From NCBI GenBank assembly GCA_963070105.1, contig OY718804.1, forward strand, positions 10,369,817 to 10,433,816: 64,000 bases of DNA. The letters run 5' to 3'. The position numbers were made by a program, and so were the translations under genes. Positions 49,875 to 62,500 of the stretch are shown here, piece after piece. Origin of the DNA: Litomosoides sigmodontis (taxonomy: Eukaryota > Nematoda > Chromadorea > Rhabditida > Onchocercidae). The stretch's first letter is position 1. Every line of letters begins with the position of its first letter. The notes under the pieces were generated by a model. It was not told where the DNA came from, searched no databases, and saw only the letters and a program-made list of their open reading frames with translations.

Positions 49875-52800
49875 ATGTTAGAATCGGTGGGTGCTACAAC
49901 GCAAATGCTGAAATGTATTACATTAATCAAGTGTCAGCAATACTTCCGCACATTTTGCCTACGGAATAATATTTTCCGTATACGGACAGCACGAAGAACG
50001 CCAGAAGCACTTAATGTATTGCTGTACGGTGGCCTGTTGATTAAACCGATCGTGCGGAATGGTTTCTGTAAGGATCAGTTGGTAAGTCGTCATTATTGAA
50101 AGTTATTGCTAGTTATTTCAGTGTATCCAAAAAACACTGGAATAACTTTCAATAATTTCTTCACTCTTGTTTTCACTCTTTGCTTAATTTGCTGGACGCG
50201 CTCCATTTAATCATTCATTCACGTAAATTATAGTGGATTGAATGGATCATTTATACATAAAAAATTTAGAGTTTCAATAATGGTAGTGCCAACGAACTAC
50301 TTCTATAATTACAGGTGAAGAGGGCAAAGGAAGAGAATCAACGATTGATTACTTCATCGCCTCATGAGACAGTATTGCACGATAATGGCTATTTCGGTAT
50401 TCGTATGGTCATATATTTCTGCAAGGCTGTTGTGAGAGCAATCAAAATAATACTAAGGTTTTGCTTATTTCTTGTTGTGAAAGGATTAAGAATAAATGAT
50501 CTAACAGCAACTGTTAGAGTGCATTACCACATTTATGCTTGTTTCGTTTTCATTTAGCATAGATTAAGTGTGAATTACAAAGTGGTCCTAATTGGATTTA
50601 TTCCATTTTATAAAGGAGGAAGAAGCAAAAGGCAATCGGTTACTAGCAAAAAAAAGCTCAAGTTATTTCAATTCCCATTTCTTTCCGCTTTAGACTATAA
50701 CTACAGTTATTCTCGGATTCATTTCACTGTCTCTCACTTTTATGTAACACTAACTAGGATGTTTTGAATTTAGCTGGGTAACTTAAAGTATAATTTCTAA
50801 CAAAATATATGCACAGTAAGTACAAGAAGAATACGGTTGTTCGTTTTGTTATTCTGTCTTACTTATACAGATTGGTTTAATGACCGTTGTTTAATACGGC
50901 TGAATATTTGCATTTATGAAGTAGCAATTTCTTACCTCTATTGGAGCGTACTAGAATCTCGTACATTCTATTTAAATGTAACTTTTTTTGAACATATTGT
51001 TATGAGAAAGCAAGTATTTTATATCATGACTGAAGTAAGAAGTAAGCTGATCACTCACCTTATTTCATGAAATTGAGTAATTATTCTTTTCAGAATAGTA
51101 TCATTATCACTGTTCTTCACCCCGTTGTTAATTACTTTCCCCATTGCTTATATTTGGAGTGGTTTCGCGGAACTTTGGTGGAGATGGATGTTATGGATGT
51201 TGCAAAGAAGTGGTCCAACCTTTATAAAATTAGGCCAGTGGGCAAGTACACGGCGCGATATCTTCGCGAAGGGTTTTTGTGACAGAGTGCGTTATTATAC
51301 TAAATACTTCATATTTTAGGAAAAATAAACTGTCGTATTTAGTAAAAAAATCTTACTTTTTAGAATACATCTTCATATTGTGGTTTACTTTATGCGCTGT
51401 AAGTGCAACAATATTTTTTACATTAAGATGTCAGTTTTGCATACAAAAACAACATGTCGTCCATGGCATCTTTCGCAACATGCACTTGATCATTTATTTG
51501 GTAATTCTCGATGGAAAGATTTCGTTGTGTCGATAGAAACTGATCCCGTTGGTTCTGGATGTATTGCTGAGGTACAATAACAATTAAATACGTATTAGTA
51601 ACATGAAAAAATTCAAATTGAAACATTATCACTTGACTGAGCATTAGAGAAAAAACTAAGGCAAGGCAAGTTGCTTGAATGGCAAGTTGCTGTGAAAATA
51701 TGATATATCAGCCAATTTTGAACTGCTTGTTTTTTGCTTATTAAAGCAGAGTTTTATCGTTTTTAAAACTATACATGTGCTGCAAGACGCATTCGAGAGA
51801 ACTGGACTAGAAAACTGTGTACTGCACCGGCATTTATTTTACCACTTTTTTGTTTGTTATCAAAATTACACTATATTCAGTAATTATGTTGCGAATTTAC
51901 ATTAGATCTCATTTTTGCAGGTGTATAAAGGTGTACTTGATGTACATGCTTTCGAGAAGATTACGGGCATTCATTTACCATTTACGAGGAATCGATATGT
52001 TGATATCGCGATCAAAGTAACTACTCTAATTCTTCTTAAAAAGCCGTTTTTGAGTTTTATTAATTGAGAGATACGTTGTTCATTCTTGCAATTGTTTCGA
52101 TTAGACTGCAAAAGATGGAATCCGTGAGGTCATCGATATTGATTTATCGATTATACAATGCGCTGTTCGCTTAATAGAAATGATCATGCCCCGATTATCG
52201 TGCATAAATCCAGTATCTTGTTTAAATCAATTCAGAGAAGTGCTTGAGCTGCAGGTGGATCTAAGGAACGAGGCAATAGCTCTAAAAGCAAGTTTTTTTC
52301 ATCTCATTAATATTTGCTAAAAAAAGAAACATATTTTCATAAGAGAATGTCTTCTCAAATATGTCCAATACTATGAATATGGAGTCTCTATTTCTTAAGA
52401 TTGTTTCCTGTGAGAAAAAACGGCTCGTTCACAGTTCAACTGTGCCTCTTCATAATCTATATTATTCTACAAGAGAGAAACTAATCTTTGTTCTGTTTGT
52501 TATAGAGATTTGGCAGTAATTTTGATCCTGACAAAACAAGAGTTCGGTTTCCTGAAGTCATATGTTATTCTAGAGATGTCATCATCGAAACTTTTGAAAA
52601 TGGTTTATACATCAACAAATTAGTTACTGACGAACAGCTGGTAGTGCATCACGCTTATTGGCAACTTTGCTTTTGATATTTTGGAAATAATTCAAAAAGA
52701 TGTGTGCTTTTGTAAATCAAACAGTACTTCTGCAAGTGTAAACCACTTAAACAAAATTACTATCATTTACAGATGGAGCAAAATGAATTGAAGAAAAAAG

Positions 52801-54318
52801 TTGCGCTCATTGGAGTAAGAGCTTTGTTGAAAATGGTTTTTGTTGATAATTTTGTGCACGGCGATCTTCATCCTGGCAATATACTTTTAAGGTTTATTCG
52901 TACACATTTGTTTCGAATAAAATAGAAAGATCATGGGTGTCAGTGACATATTGTCATCCTTTTGCAAAATTTATGCCTTAAAATATTTAGGCTCGATAAT
53001 CCTGATCAGCAATCAACCGAGTGGTTTCATTCTTTTCAAGCTTCATTTAACAAATTGGTTTGTTAGCATATTTATTGTTTATATCTATCCATTTATGATG
53101 GAGGGCTAGAATCTCTCCTCTGCGTTTATCATTTTTTATGCTTCAAAATTATTCAATATTATTGATAACATACACATGCTAAGTCATTTCCTCAACTCAA
53201 TTTGCATTATTCAATTGCTTATAATTATACCCGTAGTTTAAACGCATTTATATTTCCAGAAAAAAATATTAAAAAGTTTTATCATTATGAGCGACGGTAT
53301 CCGGATCTCATATGACGACTACGGTCTCCATGGATCCAGCGAGCCTACTTTAGTCATACTGGATACGGGCATCGCCTTTGAAGAAACAGCACAGAATTTA
53401 CAAAAACTTCGTCTTCTCTTTCGAGCAGTTGTCGATAGAAGAGTTAGTAAGCCAAATATTTGTATGATCGTGTTTGATATTATAAAGAACATGGAAAGTA
53501 CCAATAAATGTGATCCTTTTCTACGATATATATTGGTAGCTGATGTTGAGAAGAGTCGTTTTGTTATAATGCTCCTTTAAAACTTTCCCGATCATAAGTG
53601 TCGTACTTTAATCATGTTACATTGTTTAAAAGTGAAACATCATACTGCACATTTGGGCCTTGAAGTGAGAAATATGATATATATAAGCCGTAATTTAGAG
53701 TGAAAGGTTATGAATTTACAGGGTCGTGATGTTGGCGCATTATTACTTTTACATTCGCCAAAACAGCACTGCAAAGATCCAGAACAATTTTATGATGAAG
53801 TGAATGAGATCGTTCAAACGGCACGCTCCAAAAGCAGTTTGAGAAGGGTACGCTCTTGATAAAAAATTAAGTCTTCAGTGGTCATTTATTTTCTCCATAT
53901 TGAGATACTAATATATCCGCTTTGCTGTGGTGAGGTTTCCGGATTTTAGTTGAAACTAGGGCAAGGTGTTCTTTGGTATTTAGAAAAGTGACGAGGTTTC
54001 TCTTTCTTTTAAATCCTGAATCATGCAAAGCAGTTATTTTAAAGTGAGTGTTAATAAATAAATGAACTAATGTCATATGTACTAAATTTACAAAGATTTA
54101 TAATTTCGCTTGCAATAAGAAAAAATCATTTACAGCTAAATATATCGGAAATGTTAAATGAACTATTTTCAATTGTAAGTCGTCATCACGTTGCACTGGA
54201 TCCATCATTTACTACAGTTGTGCTAGCAGTCATAGTTTTGGAAGGTTTGGGACGTTCGTTAGATCCTGACTTGGATCTTTTTCATTGCGCCAGACCGTTT
54301 CTTTTTTCCTTGTTTTGA
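49875..54318 (+). CDS. ADCK2: ADCK2-type ABC1/UbiB atypical kinase
   Basis: Family role: mitochondrial protein-kinase-like proteins of the UbiB family; ADCK2 is linked to fatty-acid oxidation and coenzyme Q. Twelve phase-consistent exons: 49875-50081, 50315-50457, 51094-51286, 51428-51571, 51921-52016, 52105-52287, 52506-52640, 52773-52891, 52991-53057, 53260-53442, 53722-53847, 54136-54318, giving about 592 residues (human 626). The N-terminus is basic with no acidic residues in its middle part, as for a mitochondrial presequence. Then a membrane-like segment (exon 3), the family signature KLGQWASTRRDIF, the Ala/Gly-rich loop PVGSGCIAEVYKG, VDIAIK with the ATP-site Lys, the catalytic HGDLHPGNILL (exon 8), and DTG in place of DFG. 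The C-terminus VLEGLGRSLDPDLDLFHCARPFL is typical of ADCK2. Intron 6 must use a GC donor. Confidence 0.93.
50092..50156 (+). repeat. imperfect hairpin in ADCK2 intron 1
   Basis: The outer 16 bases ATTATTGAAAGTTATT pair perfectly with AATAACTTTCAATAAT at the far end. After an extra 10 bases on the 5' arm, TCAGTGT pairs with ACACTGG with one wobble, around a nine-base loop. The whole fold is about 65 nt, starts 10 bases after the splice donor and lies on the transcribed strand. Confidence 0.7.
52288..52505 (+). other. GC-AG intron in ADCK2
   Basis: The exon ends ...GCTCTAAAA and the intron starts GCAAGT; the acceptor is TTATAG. Joining gives EAIALK-RFGSNFDPDKTRVRFP, which follows the family. 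Using the next GT four bases on creates a stop within a few codons. Confidence 0.85.
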
Positions 54319-55074
54319 TTTGAAGGTTTTGTTTTTCGCATATTTTTTATGCGCTATTTTAGCAAGAAACTTAACTTTTGTTTGAGGAGCTGTATTCGTG
54401 GTAAATTATAATTTTTTTAATTAGAATTGGTTCTTATTGTTTATCCATTTACGGTGCTGTGTTTTAATAAGTATCTTTCATGAGTTTTTGCAGATGATTT
54501 AATTGCATCCACTTACTTTTGCATAATGCTTGTCAGTTTTTTGCTTATGTTCCGTTATGAAATTATGATACGGTGTAATATATAAGTTATTTACGATTTA
54601 TCAAAGGGATACTGAACTTCGTAATGTTTTCAACTGGTGCTTTAGAATATGGAGATCGAAGCACTGTTTGTAATCTCCGTATCCTACAATTAGATGATTT
54701 ATTTTGATCTCAAATTGTCTTTTGTAGGATTATGTGTGATATGTATGTTTGTTCAAATAATAGTAATAAAGGTAAATCATTCATTTCTAGGAGTTTTTTC
54801 GTTTTAAAAAGCTGTTCGCTATTGCAGACTATTATCTACACTTTTTTTTAAAATTCGTTTGTCAACAGAAATCGGTGATTTATAACTAGTATCTTGTTTA
54901 TGTCAGTAACTAGTGTCTTATTTACGTTAGTAATATCAAAGAAACTATGTGTTTTGTTAATAATATTCACATTGTTGACATTATGGCACATTCCTGACTA
55001 TTTTAAACAGTAATTATCTTTCTCATCTGTTCAAGACATAGTTCGGTCATGATTATTTTGTTTACAGCAAAGTA
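54319..55074. other. spacer between ADCK2 and flavodoxin genes
   Basis: AT-rich sequence with no exon seen. A candidate polyadenylation signal lies at 54765-54770. TTTACAG ends at 55067, eight bases before the next start codon, and is a likely trans-splice acceptor. Confidence 0.5.
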
Positions 55075-56759
55075 ATGTCGACACATTCAGCTCGTGGATC
55101 CTCTTTGATTAATTTTATGCAAGCAGAACATGATGATGTATTGTTGTGTGTTACTGCAGCGATTGGTATTTTTATGCCTGGCTGTGTATATATGTTTTAT
55201 CAGTATGCCCACAAATTATACACGGGATATGTTGAGGTGATATTTGTTTTCATTTAAACGTACTAGTGGTAGGCTTTCCGTTTGCTTTTAATTAATTATT
55301 TATTACTTTCGCATAGCAAGCAAGTTTTACAGGAGCGTGAGTTACGGAAGCAAAATGAACAGTTGGAGAGTAAAGTAGTGACAATATTTTATGCTGAGGG
55401 TCAAGCAAATACTGAGGAACTGGCTCGCCATATCGGTGCGCACTTGGAATACGAAGGACTACCGATAGTTAATTTAGCTGATATTGACACAACAGCTTTC
55501 ATGAAATACAGGGTTAGCTATATATTTTCATATTTCTTATTTACAAGTAACTGTGTTTTTGAGAATTTTCTAACAGAAAGCTCTTACATCATAGAAGAAT
55601 TGGAATATGTAAGTCTCAAGACAGTGGAAGAATCAGATGATTGGTTCTTGTTGACGTCATAACAGAAGGAAGTCAGAAATAATTTTTCCAACAGCTAAAG
55701 TTATTCCTTTATTTTGCAGGGTGTTAGTTTGTTTCTTATGGATTGTACATATGACGAAAATGGATCAGAGAGTATTGAATGGTTTTTGGAATTTTTGGAA
55801 GATTTGGTTTTTGATCAAAAAGAGACTAATCTGCCATGTCGACAAATGCATTTCACTATTCTCGGTATTGGAGATCCATCTAACGGTCACAAACAATATA
55901 ATCGAGTCCGCCATTCATTCTTGTTGAAATTTTACATTCTTTTAATTTCATTATGTTAATAACTGTGTTTTATGTGCTAATTGCAGATAGCGAGAGCTAT
56001 GACAAGGCGACTAAATTCCATTGGAGCTGTTGCTCTTTATCCACCGTGCTATATTTGTAGTAGTTCAAGTATTGGTAAGCAACTTTTTTAATTATCCCTT
56101 GTAGTGGCAGGGAATAGAAAAGATGGACCCAAACTTAGAAAATTTTCACTCATGTTTTTTAGAATATATTGGTATTACCTTATCATTATCACTATCATTG
56201 CTGACACTAACCTTACTTAGTAATATTTGGTACAAAAAATTTGGCAAAGCTACAAATGTTTACGTAACTAGGACTAGAAAAACAAGTGGCTGCGTGGGCT
56301 TCTCGCATTGCTAGAGTGCTGGATATACGTGCGACAAGAATTACAGAATCGCGAAGCTTCTCTTATTATGATAGCGATAGTGGCAGTGATGAAAGTGATA
56401 CGGACGACGAAGGGCAGGATTTTCTTTCCGATCACATGTGAGTTTTTGATATATCTCTTTCATAAATTTCATTGAGCTTTAGAGTATTAGTTTAATCCTA
56501 TAATCCTATAATTTTATATTTTTAATATGGTTAAGAAGTAAACCACTATTTTCCCGAAACTTTTCGTGTTGGAGGAAAATAAATCTCCACGAGTACCTTA
56601 ATTTTAAAATTTCATCGAGAAATATTTCATTTATCTAACAACATATGAGCTACATCCTTGAAAAGTGATTGCATATTGCTATCCTTCATTTCATTCGAAA
56701 ATTTCTGCTTGAATTCTTCCAGGGGAAATACCTGCGAATCAGATAACACTGATGACTAA
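55075..56759 (+). CDS. membrane-anchored TYW1-like flavodoxin-domain protein without radical-SAM domain
   Basis: Six phase-consistent exons: 55075-55236, 55333-55512, 55720-55905, 55987-56074, 56272-56437, 56723-56759, giving about 272 residues. A hydrophobic segment (DVLLCVTAAIGIFMPGCVYMF, about residues 21-41) would anchor it. Residues from about 65 to 185 resemble the N-terminal flavodoxin domain of TYW1, which in full-length proteins supplies FMN for wybutosine synthesis on phenylalanine tRNA: TIFYAEGQANTEELARHIG, ENGSESIEWFLEFLED, FTILGIGDPSNGHKQYNR. The radical-SAM half with its CxxxCxxC iron-sulphur motif is not present: the frame ends in an acidic tail (SDSGSDESDTDDEGQDF) and a stop, followed by a candidate polyadenylation signal (57029-57034). 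The phosphate-binding loop, usually Ser/Thr-x-Thr-Gly-x-Thr, reads AEGQANT, so FMN binding is doubtful. Function unknown; the TYW1 link rests on pattern recall. Confidence 0.75.
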
Positions 56760-59548
56760 AGGACATCTTCCAAGGAAAGTTCAGTATATTCACTGGTCAT
56801 TCATTCATGATGTAAACCGACGATGTTATTGTTCTACACGTAAAGGATTATGAACTTATGTGCTGTTTTATTTGCTCAGTATTGTTTTGCCTTCTGATAG
56901 GCAGTTGATTGGTAGTACTCCGTGCTACACGTTTCCACAACTTCAAACCTCTTGTAAATACTTGTATGCATTTCCTTTTTAACCACAGTATATTCTTTTA
57001 TGAAGAGCTTGATTGTGCTTTGTCATGTAATAAATATTGTTTAAATAGAAGTAGCACGATTGTGTGCTCTTCTCCCTCAGTCTCAACCACATTCATCTCA
57101 TATTTGCTAAACGTGTAAGACACGTTTCACCTTTTCTCCTATCTTCGCAACGCTTCAAAAGAGAGTGAAGGGGGAATTACTGTTTGTATTACCAAGTTTG
57201 TCATACTTGTGTTCACGTTCGTTCTCTTCCTCCTGTGTTTCCTTACATAAGTGATAATTTTCTTCTCATGTAACTTGTATAAATTACTACAGCATGTTTT
57301 TTTCTACAACACTACACTTTTCGGACCGAACACTGAAGGCGTCGTTGTCAGCTGTCACGGATACGTGTGGTGAGTGACAACGAAAGTAGGAGCTAAGGGT
57401 GTTGTGTTAATGAGAGTGGGAGGTGCGCACCTAGCACCTACTTACCTCACTTTTCATGCTTATCACGCAACAGTAATTGCTGAGGTGTCACTTAGCTAAC
57501 TGAATTCGTCAAGCAGCACATGCCACGGATGCCACGCAGTTCAGGGCGAGGAATTCATTGATATCATTTCAGTAATCCTTCGCCCAAACCCTCGAGTTAC
57601 CGCGCTGTGTCTTCCGAGCAAGATAAAGCACCCGACGGGAGTCTAGATTAGATCTTCCACACCTTCCGCCGACTGCATCGGCACATGCATCGCGCACAAC
57701 TGTCGCTGGATCGCCTTCGAGCGACAAACTTGCGACAGTCTGCGTCATTTCATGTGCACTCGCACAGAGGAAGACGGGGTGACAGATGTGGAGAGAGGAA
57801 GGGAGAGAGAAACGAAAGTGTAGACAAGGTGTAGAATGGAATCACTGACTGATATGGGTGAGTGGGCTTGAAGGTCGTCGCTAGTAGTTATGGACGCACA
57901 CGCACACACACACACACACACGCACACGCACAGAGACAGACAGACAGAAACACGCAAACACACACACACAATACACATCCACCTATGTACACACACAGTG
58001 CTACCGTTGTGGTGTAGACGTTGTTTATTTCAATGAGTTATACCAGCGATTGCAACGTGACCTTTAGAGCAGCCGAACTGTTGATTGGTATGGGGTTGTT
58101 TTTGCGTATTACTCATATTTAAGTTGCGTTGTCAGTAAGAGACAGTATCACTGACTGTATGCGTGTGGATGCCCACTTGACCTTTAACCCTTCCGTATGC
58201 TCATTCTTAAAATTATCATCATTGTCACAATGGACCGACTGACCGACCATTCAGAGATGTGCACAGAGCGCGGCATTGTAATCCTCGGTGACGTTTGCTA
58301 TACATTTTGCTGGGAGAATGTTTCATTTCTTCTCGGCTACCTTTAATTATACTTTCTGTTTGTGCTAACCGCTTTCGATGATCGTATTTATGCATTTCGC
58401 AATCCTTCCACTACAATTATTGAATGTAGTCGGCTGATAGCGCTTAAAAGTGACGTCAAGAAATTCGATACACAGATGAAGACACATTTGGAGCGCTAAC
58501 GCCTAATGCATTAGCACTCTTTTCGCATCAGTTTGACGTTTTTTGTTCCTTTCTCTCCATTTTCATGGTATATTCAGGTTAAGTTTAACTGAAAATATGA
58601 GAGATCGGCTGATGGCGTTGGTGGCGTGCAGGAAGATAAATTTATAATCAGTACCTTACGTATGAAAAGACTTCATCAGATGAAGCTCGCAAGGTTATTT
58701 AACGTCAACACCGAGAAGGTTAACAATTTCAAGTGCTGCTCATGCATTATTTATTTCGGCACTTTTTTTTTTATTTCATTTCCCATATATAGAGATATGA
58801 AATGCAATTGTTAAATGCACTGAAGAATGGTCGTGGAATGTTAATTCCGTTGCTGTGCATCAGTCTCTATCGTATCGTCAATTATCTCTGTAGCGAACAG
58901 TATTTCATTGAAAATAATTTGCTACGTTTTTCTTTTCAGTTTAAACGTTAATACTATCAACACATGTTGCTAGCACTGTAACGTAGTATGTAAACGTAAC
59001 GTAGTATACTTATCGCTTCTTTTTGTTTACTGTGATTGCACGCGTTGCAAAAGTTAACGTTTATAGCGGACAAGTAAACAGAAATACTTCATTGAATTCT
59101 TTCATTTTGGGTGCTTCTCCCGAAACTTGAAAAGTCGTATTTTTCACTAGATGTATTTTGTTCCAAAGTCTCAAGTTAGTGATAGAACTGCGTTTCAAAT
59201 TAAGCAAGATTAATGTATAGAATGGATTAAGGTTCTTCATGTATGCCTTGCTTGTCCGTTGTTTAGACGTTTGAAAGTGAAGTCCACCTGGTAAAGCACT
59301 ATTATAAATTATGGGAAGATATGGAAATGTTTTTGGGTGTTGGAAGGTTAGCTCTTTAGGGCGCATTTCGGCATTTTATACATGTTCGGTTCTGATGTTC
59401 GTTCGTTTTCCTTCAAGCGATTTTCCTCACGATTTGCCGTTTTATTTTTTCCTTGATCACTAATCGCACCGTAGAGAGCGTATAAAATTTCAGTTTGCTT
59501 GGTGTATATTTTGTGCTTTTTTCTGCGATTAATTTCCAACGAGCAACG
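56760..59548. other. spacer upstream of clathrin heavy chain
   Basis: About 2.8 kb with no supported coding exon. The right part must contain the promoter and 5' UTR of the clathrin gene. From about 57300 to 57800 the sequence is richer in G and C than its surroundings, which may mark a regulatory block. A CA-rich tract is listed separately. Confidence 0.5.
57897..57970. repeat. imperfect (CA)n tract
   Basis: CA units interrupted by G and by CAGA groups. Low-complexity tract; the minus-strand open frame across it is not a gene. Confidence 0.85.
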
Positions 59549-62500
59549 ATGTCTTCACTTCTACCAATCAAATTTCAAGAACATATATTGGTAAGTTATC
59601 TAAATTGATAGTTTTTTCATAGATCAATCGTTACCGTCTAATAAAAAATGATAGAGTTAATGTCGCATCGACCATCACAAAATGAACATGCGAAGCTTTT
59701 GCATTATATTAAGAGACTCTTACTTTATTTGGTTTTTTCCCAGGTAAAATTGACAACATGACGAAATGATCATATTTTGAAAAAATGTAGATTCATGTGC
59801 GTAAAAGAGTGAGAAATGACTTTTACATCTAAAATGCAAAACTGGCTAATATAAAACTTAGAAAGGCTCATGCTTTAAGCCATCTGATTTCTGGTTTTAA
59901 GTGCAACTTTTTAGTTACAAAGTTTGGGTATAAATGCAGCCAATATCGGGTTTGCAACATTAACTATGGAATCGGATAAATTTATTGTTGTGAGGGAAAA
60001 AGTTGGTGAGAATGCTCAAGTTGTCATTGTTGATATGAGCGACGTCAATAATCCTCTTCGTCGACCAATAACCGCTGATTCGGTTATCATGAATCCTGCA
60101 ACGAAAGTTCTAGCTTTAAAATGTTTGTTTTATTAAGAATAGGCTTATTGGAATCTAGCTAGTTATATTAGAAAAGCATCCTACCTTTCGAACATTTCTA
60201 TTAAAGTAACGAAGAATTTGTTATTTTAATCCTTTGTTATTGACAGACGAAAATTTGTTCAGCATCTCGTACTCTTCAAATTTTCAACATTGAACTGAAA
60301 GCGAAGATGAAAGCGTACAGTATGCCGGAAGATGTAATTTTTTGGAAATGGATCAATGTTAATACGATTGCATTAGTATCAGAAAGTGCTGCGTACCACT
60401 GGACACTTCAAGGTTATTATAATTTTTAATTTTTCTTCCAAATCGGGAGACCATTTGCTCATTTAATGCAATGTGTCTTCAATGATGATAATTAATAGGA
60501 ACTAATCGTTTAACAATAATTACATGTTGACTGCCGAAAAATGCTGAGAGATTACTGTATGTATCTTTCTTCTACTTTTTCACTTATTTGTTTTAAAGAT
60601 TGGTTTTGTATAAATCGTGTTTCAATTTGCAGGCGATTCACCTCCTGTAAAAATATTCGAAAGGCATTCAACATTAAGTGGATTCCAGATAATCAACTAT
60701 CGAGCAGATGCGGAATGTAAATGGTTGTTGGTGATTGGAATTGCTGCTAAGGTATCACTTTTTTGTTGTCATTTGTATGTTTATGGCAGTATAATCATGC
60801 AAATAATCTTGTATGTCAAAATTTCTGTAAACCTCTTTATCGTAGTTTATGAAAAAGTGATAAGTGGGTGTTATTAGTTCATCAAAATTCTTAAATTTTC
60901 TCATTCTAAGCGATTTGTTGCTACTGGAGTTCCAAATATGGGTAAATTATTATCGAACTACAGGATAATCGTGTGGTTGGTGCAATGCAATTGTACAGTA
61001 CAGAGAGAAAGGTGTCTCAACCAATCGAAGGGCATGCAGCATGTTTCGTGAGCTTTAAAACTGAAGGGAATCCACATCCTAGTAATTTATTCTGCTTCTC
61101 TGTTCGAACTACGCAGGGAGGAAAGGTAGATGTTTTTGTTATGTACTAGACCGCAACAAAATGAGTATGGAACGTTGATGCAATAAAAATTATTCGGTAG
61201 CTATAGGAGGAGTCTGTAAATCATAGATCCTCCGGTAGGCACAACTTTTTCTATGCATTAAAAAGTTGTTCAGTTAAGCGAGGATAAATTGTATATGCTT
61301 TTTATAGTGCACGCCATCAAATTCCGTAATGGTGTGTCTTCCGCCAAATGCAACATATTTTCCTATGAACGTTTCAATTCCTTGCCACCAGTAGTCGATG
61401 TCTGTTTTTGTCGCTTAATGTGTATTGGCTTTTCTCAGGAAGTTTGAAACAACTATGATAAAGTCGCTTTACTGTTTTAGATGTGAATCGATGTTGATTG
61501 TTTCAGCTTCATGTTATCGAGATAGGTACCCCGCCAACTGGTAATCAACCTTTCCAAAAAAAGCAAGTAGAAGTATATTATCCAGCCGAAGCTGCTACTG
61601 ATTTTCCTGTTGCAATGCAGGTATTACTCGGCATTTTGTAATCCAAAGCAAGTGGGAAGTGTGAGATAGTTTGGGTGGAGGGATTAGAAAAAAAGGCACT
61701 ATAGAAAAAATGAACCGGTTTTCGTAAAGTGACTGGTTTTTGCGTATAATTTTTGTTTATCATTGACCTTCTATAATTCAGTATCTTAGGACTTCAGAAG
61801 CTAATATCTTCAGTGCATGAAGAGTTATTATTATATAGTTATTTTATTAAAAGATATATTTATGTAATCTCGGATCCTTTCCATTTGTTGAAATTCGAAT
61901 GGATCGAGGAGAATGGTAGGGGTGAAAAGAGGGAAGGAGAAGAAAGGAAATGTCTCTGTACTTGAAGCAAACTTATAGTATTAATCAAAATTTTTAGGTC
62001 ACACTTATTCTTCTTAATTACCTTTTTTTATATTAGATCTTAGCTTTATAATTTTTCAGTCGCCATCGCCTTCACTACTTGTTAAAAGGAACTACATGGA
62101 TTGAAGTTCGCTAGCTCAATTTTTAAAGTACAATAGTTTTGGCCTTGTTTATGGCTTAGTCTGTTGTATACAGTTGAGCACTTTGTAGATCTAGCAGTCA
62201 GAGTGGAAAAAGAGAATTAAATTCTAGGCCTCATCTAAACATGGTATCATATATCTCGTGACGAAATATGGCTATGTACACTTATATGATATCGAGACAG
62301 CAGTATGCATTTATATGAATCGAATCTCATCGGAGACCATCTTTGTGACTGCTGAATATACTGCTACTGAAGGAATAATTGGCGTGAATCGAAAGGGACA
62401 GGTATTGTTTATATCAGTCGGTAGAGTACCCTATGTCTGTAACTATTTATCAACAAAAGGTTGACACGGATTTGTTTTGCAGCTGAAATATTAGACATAC

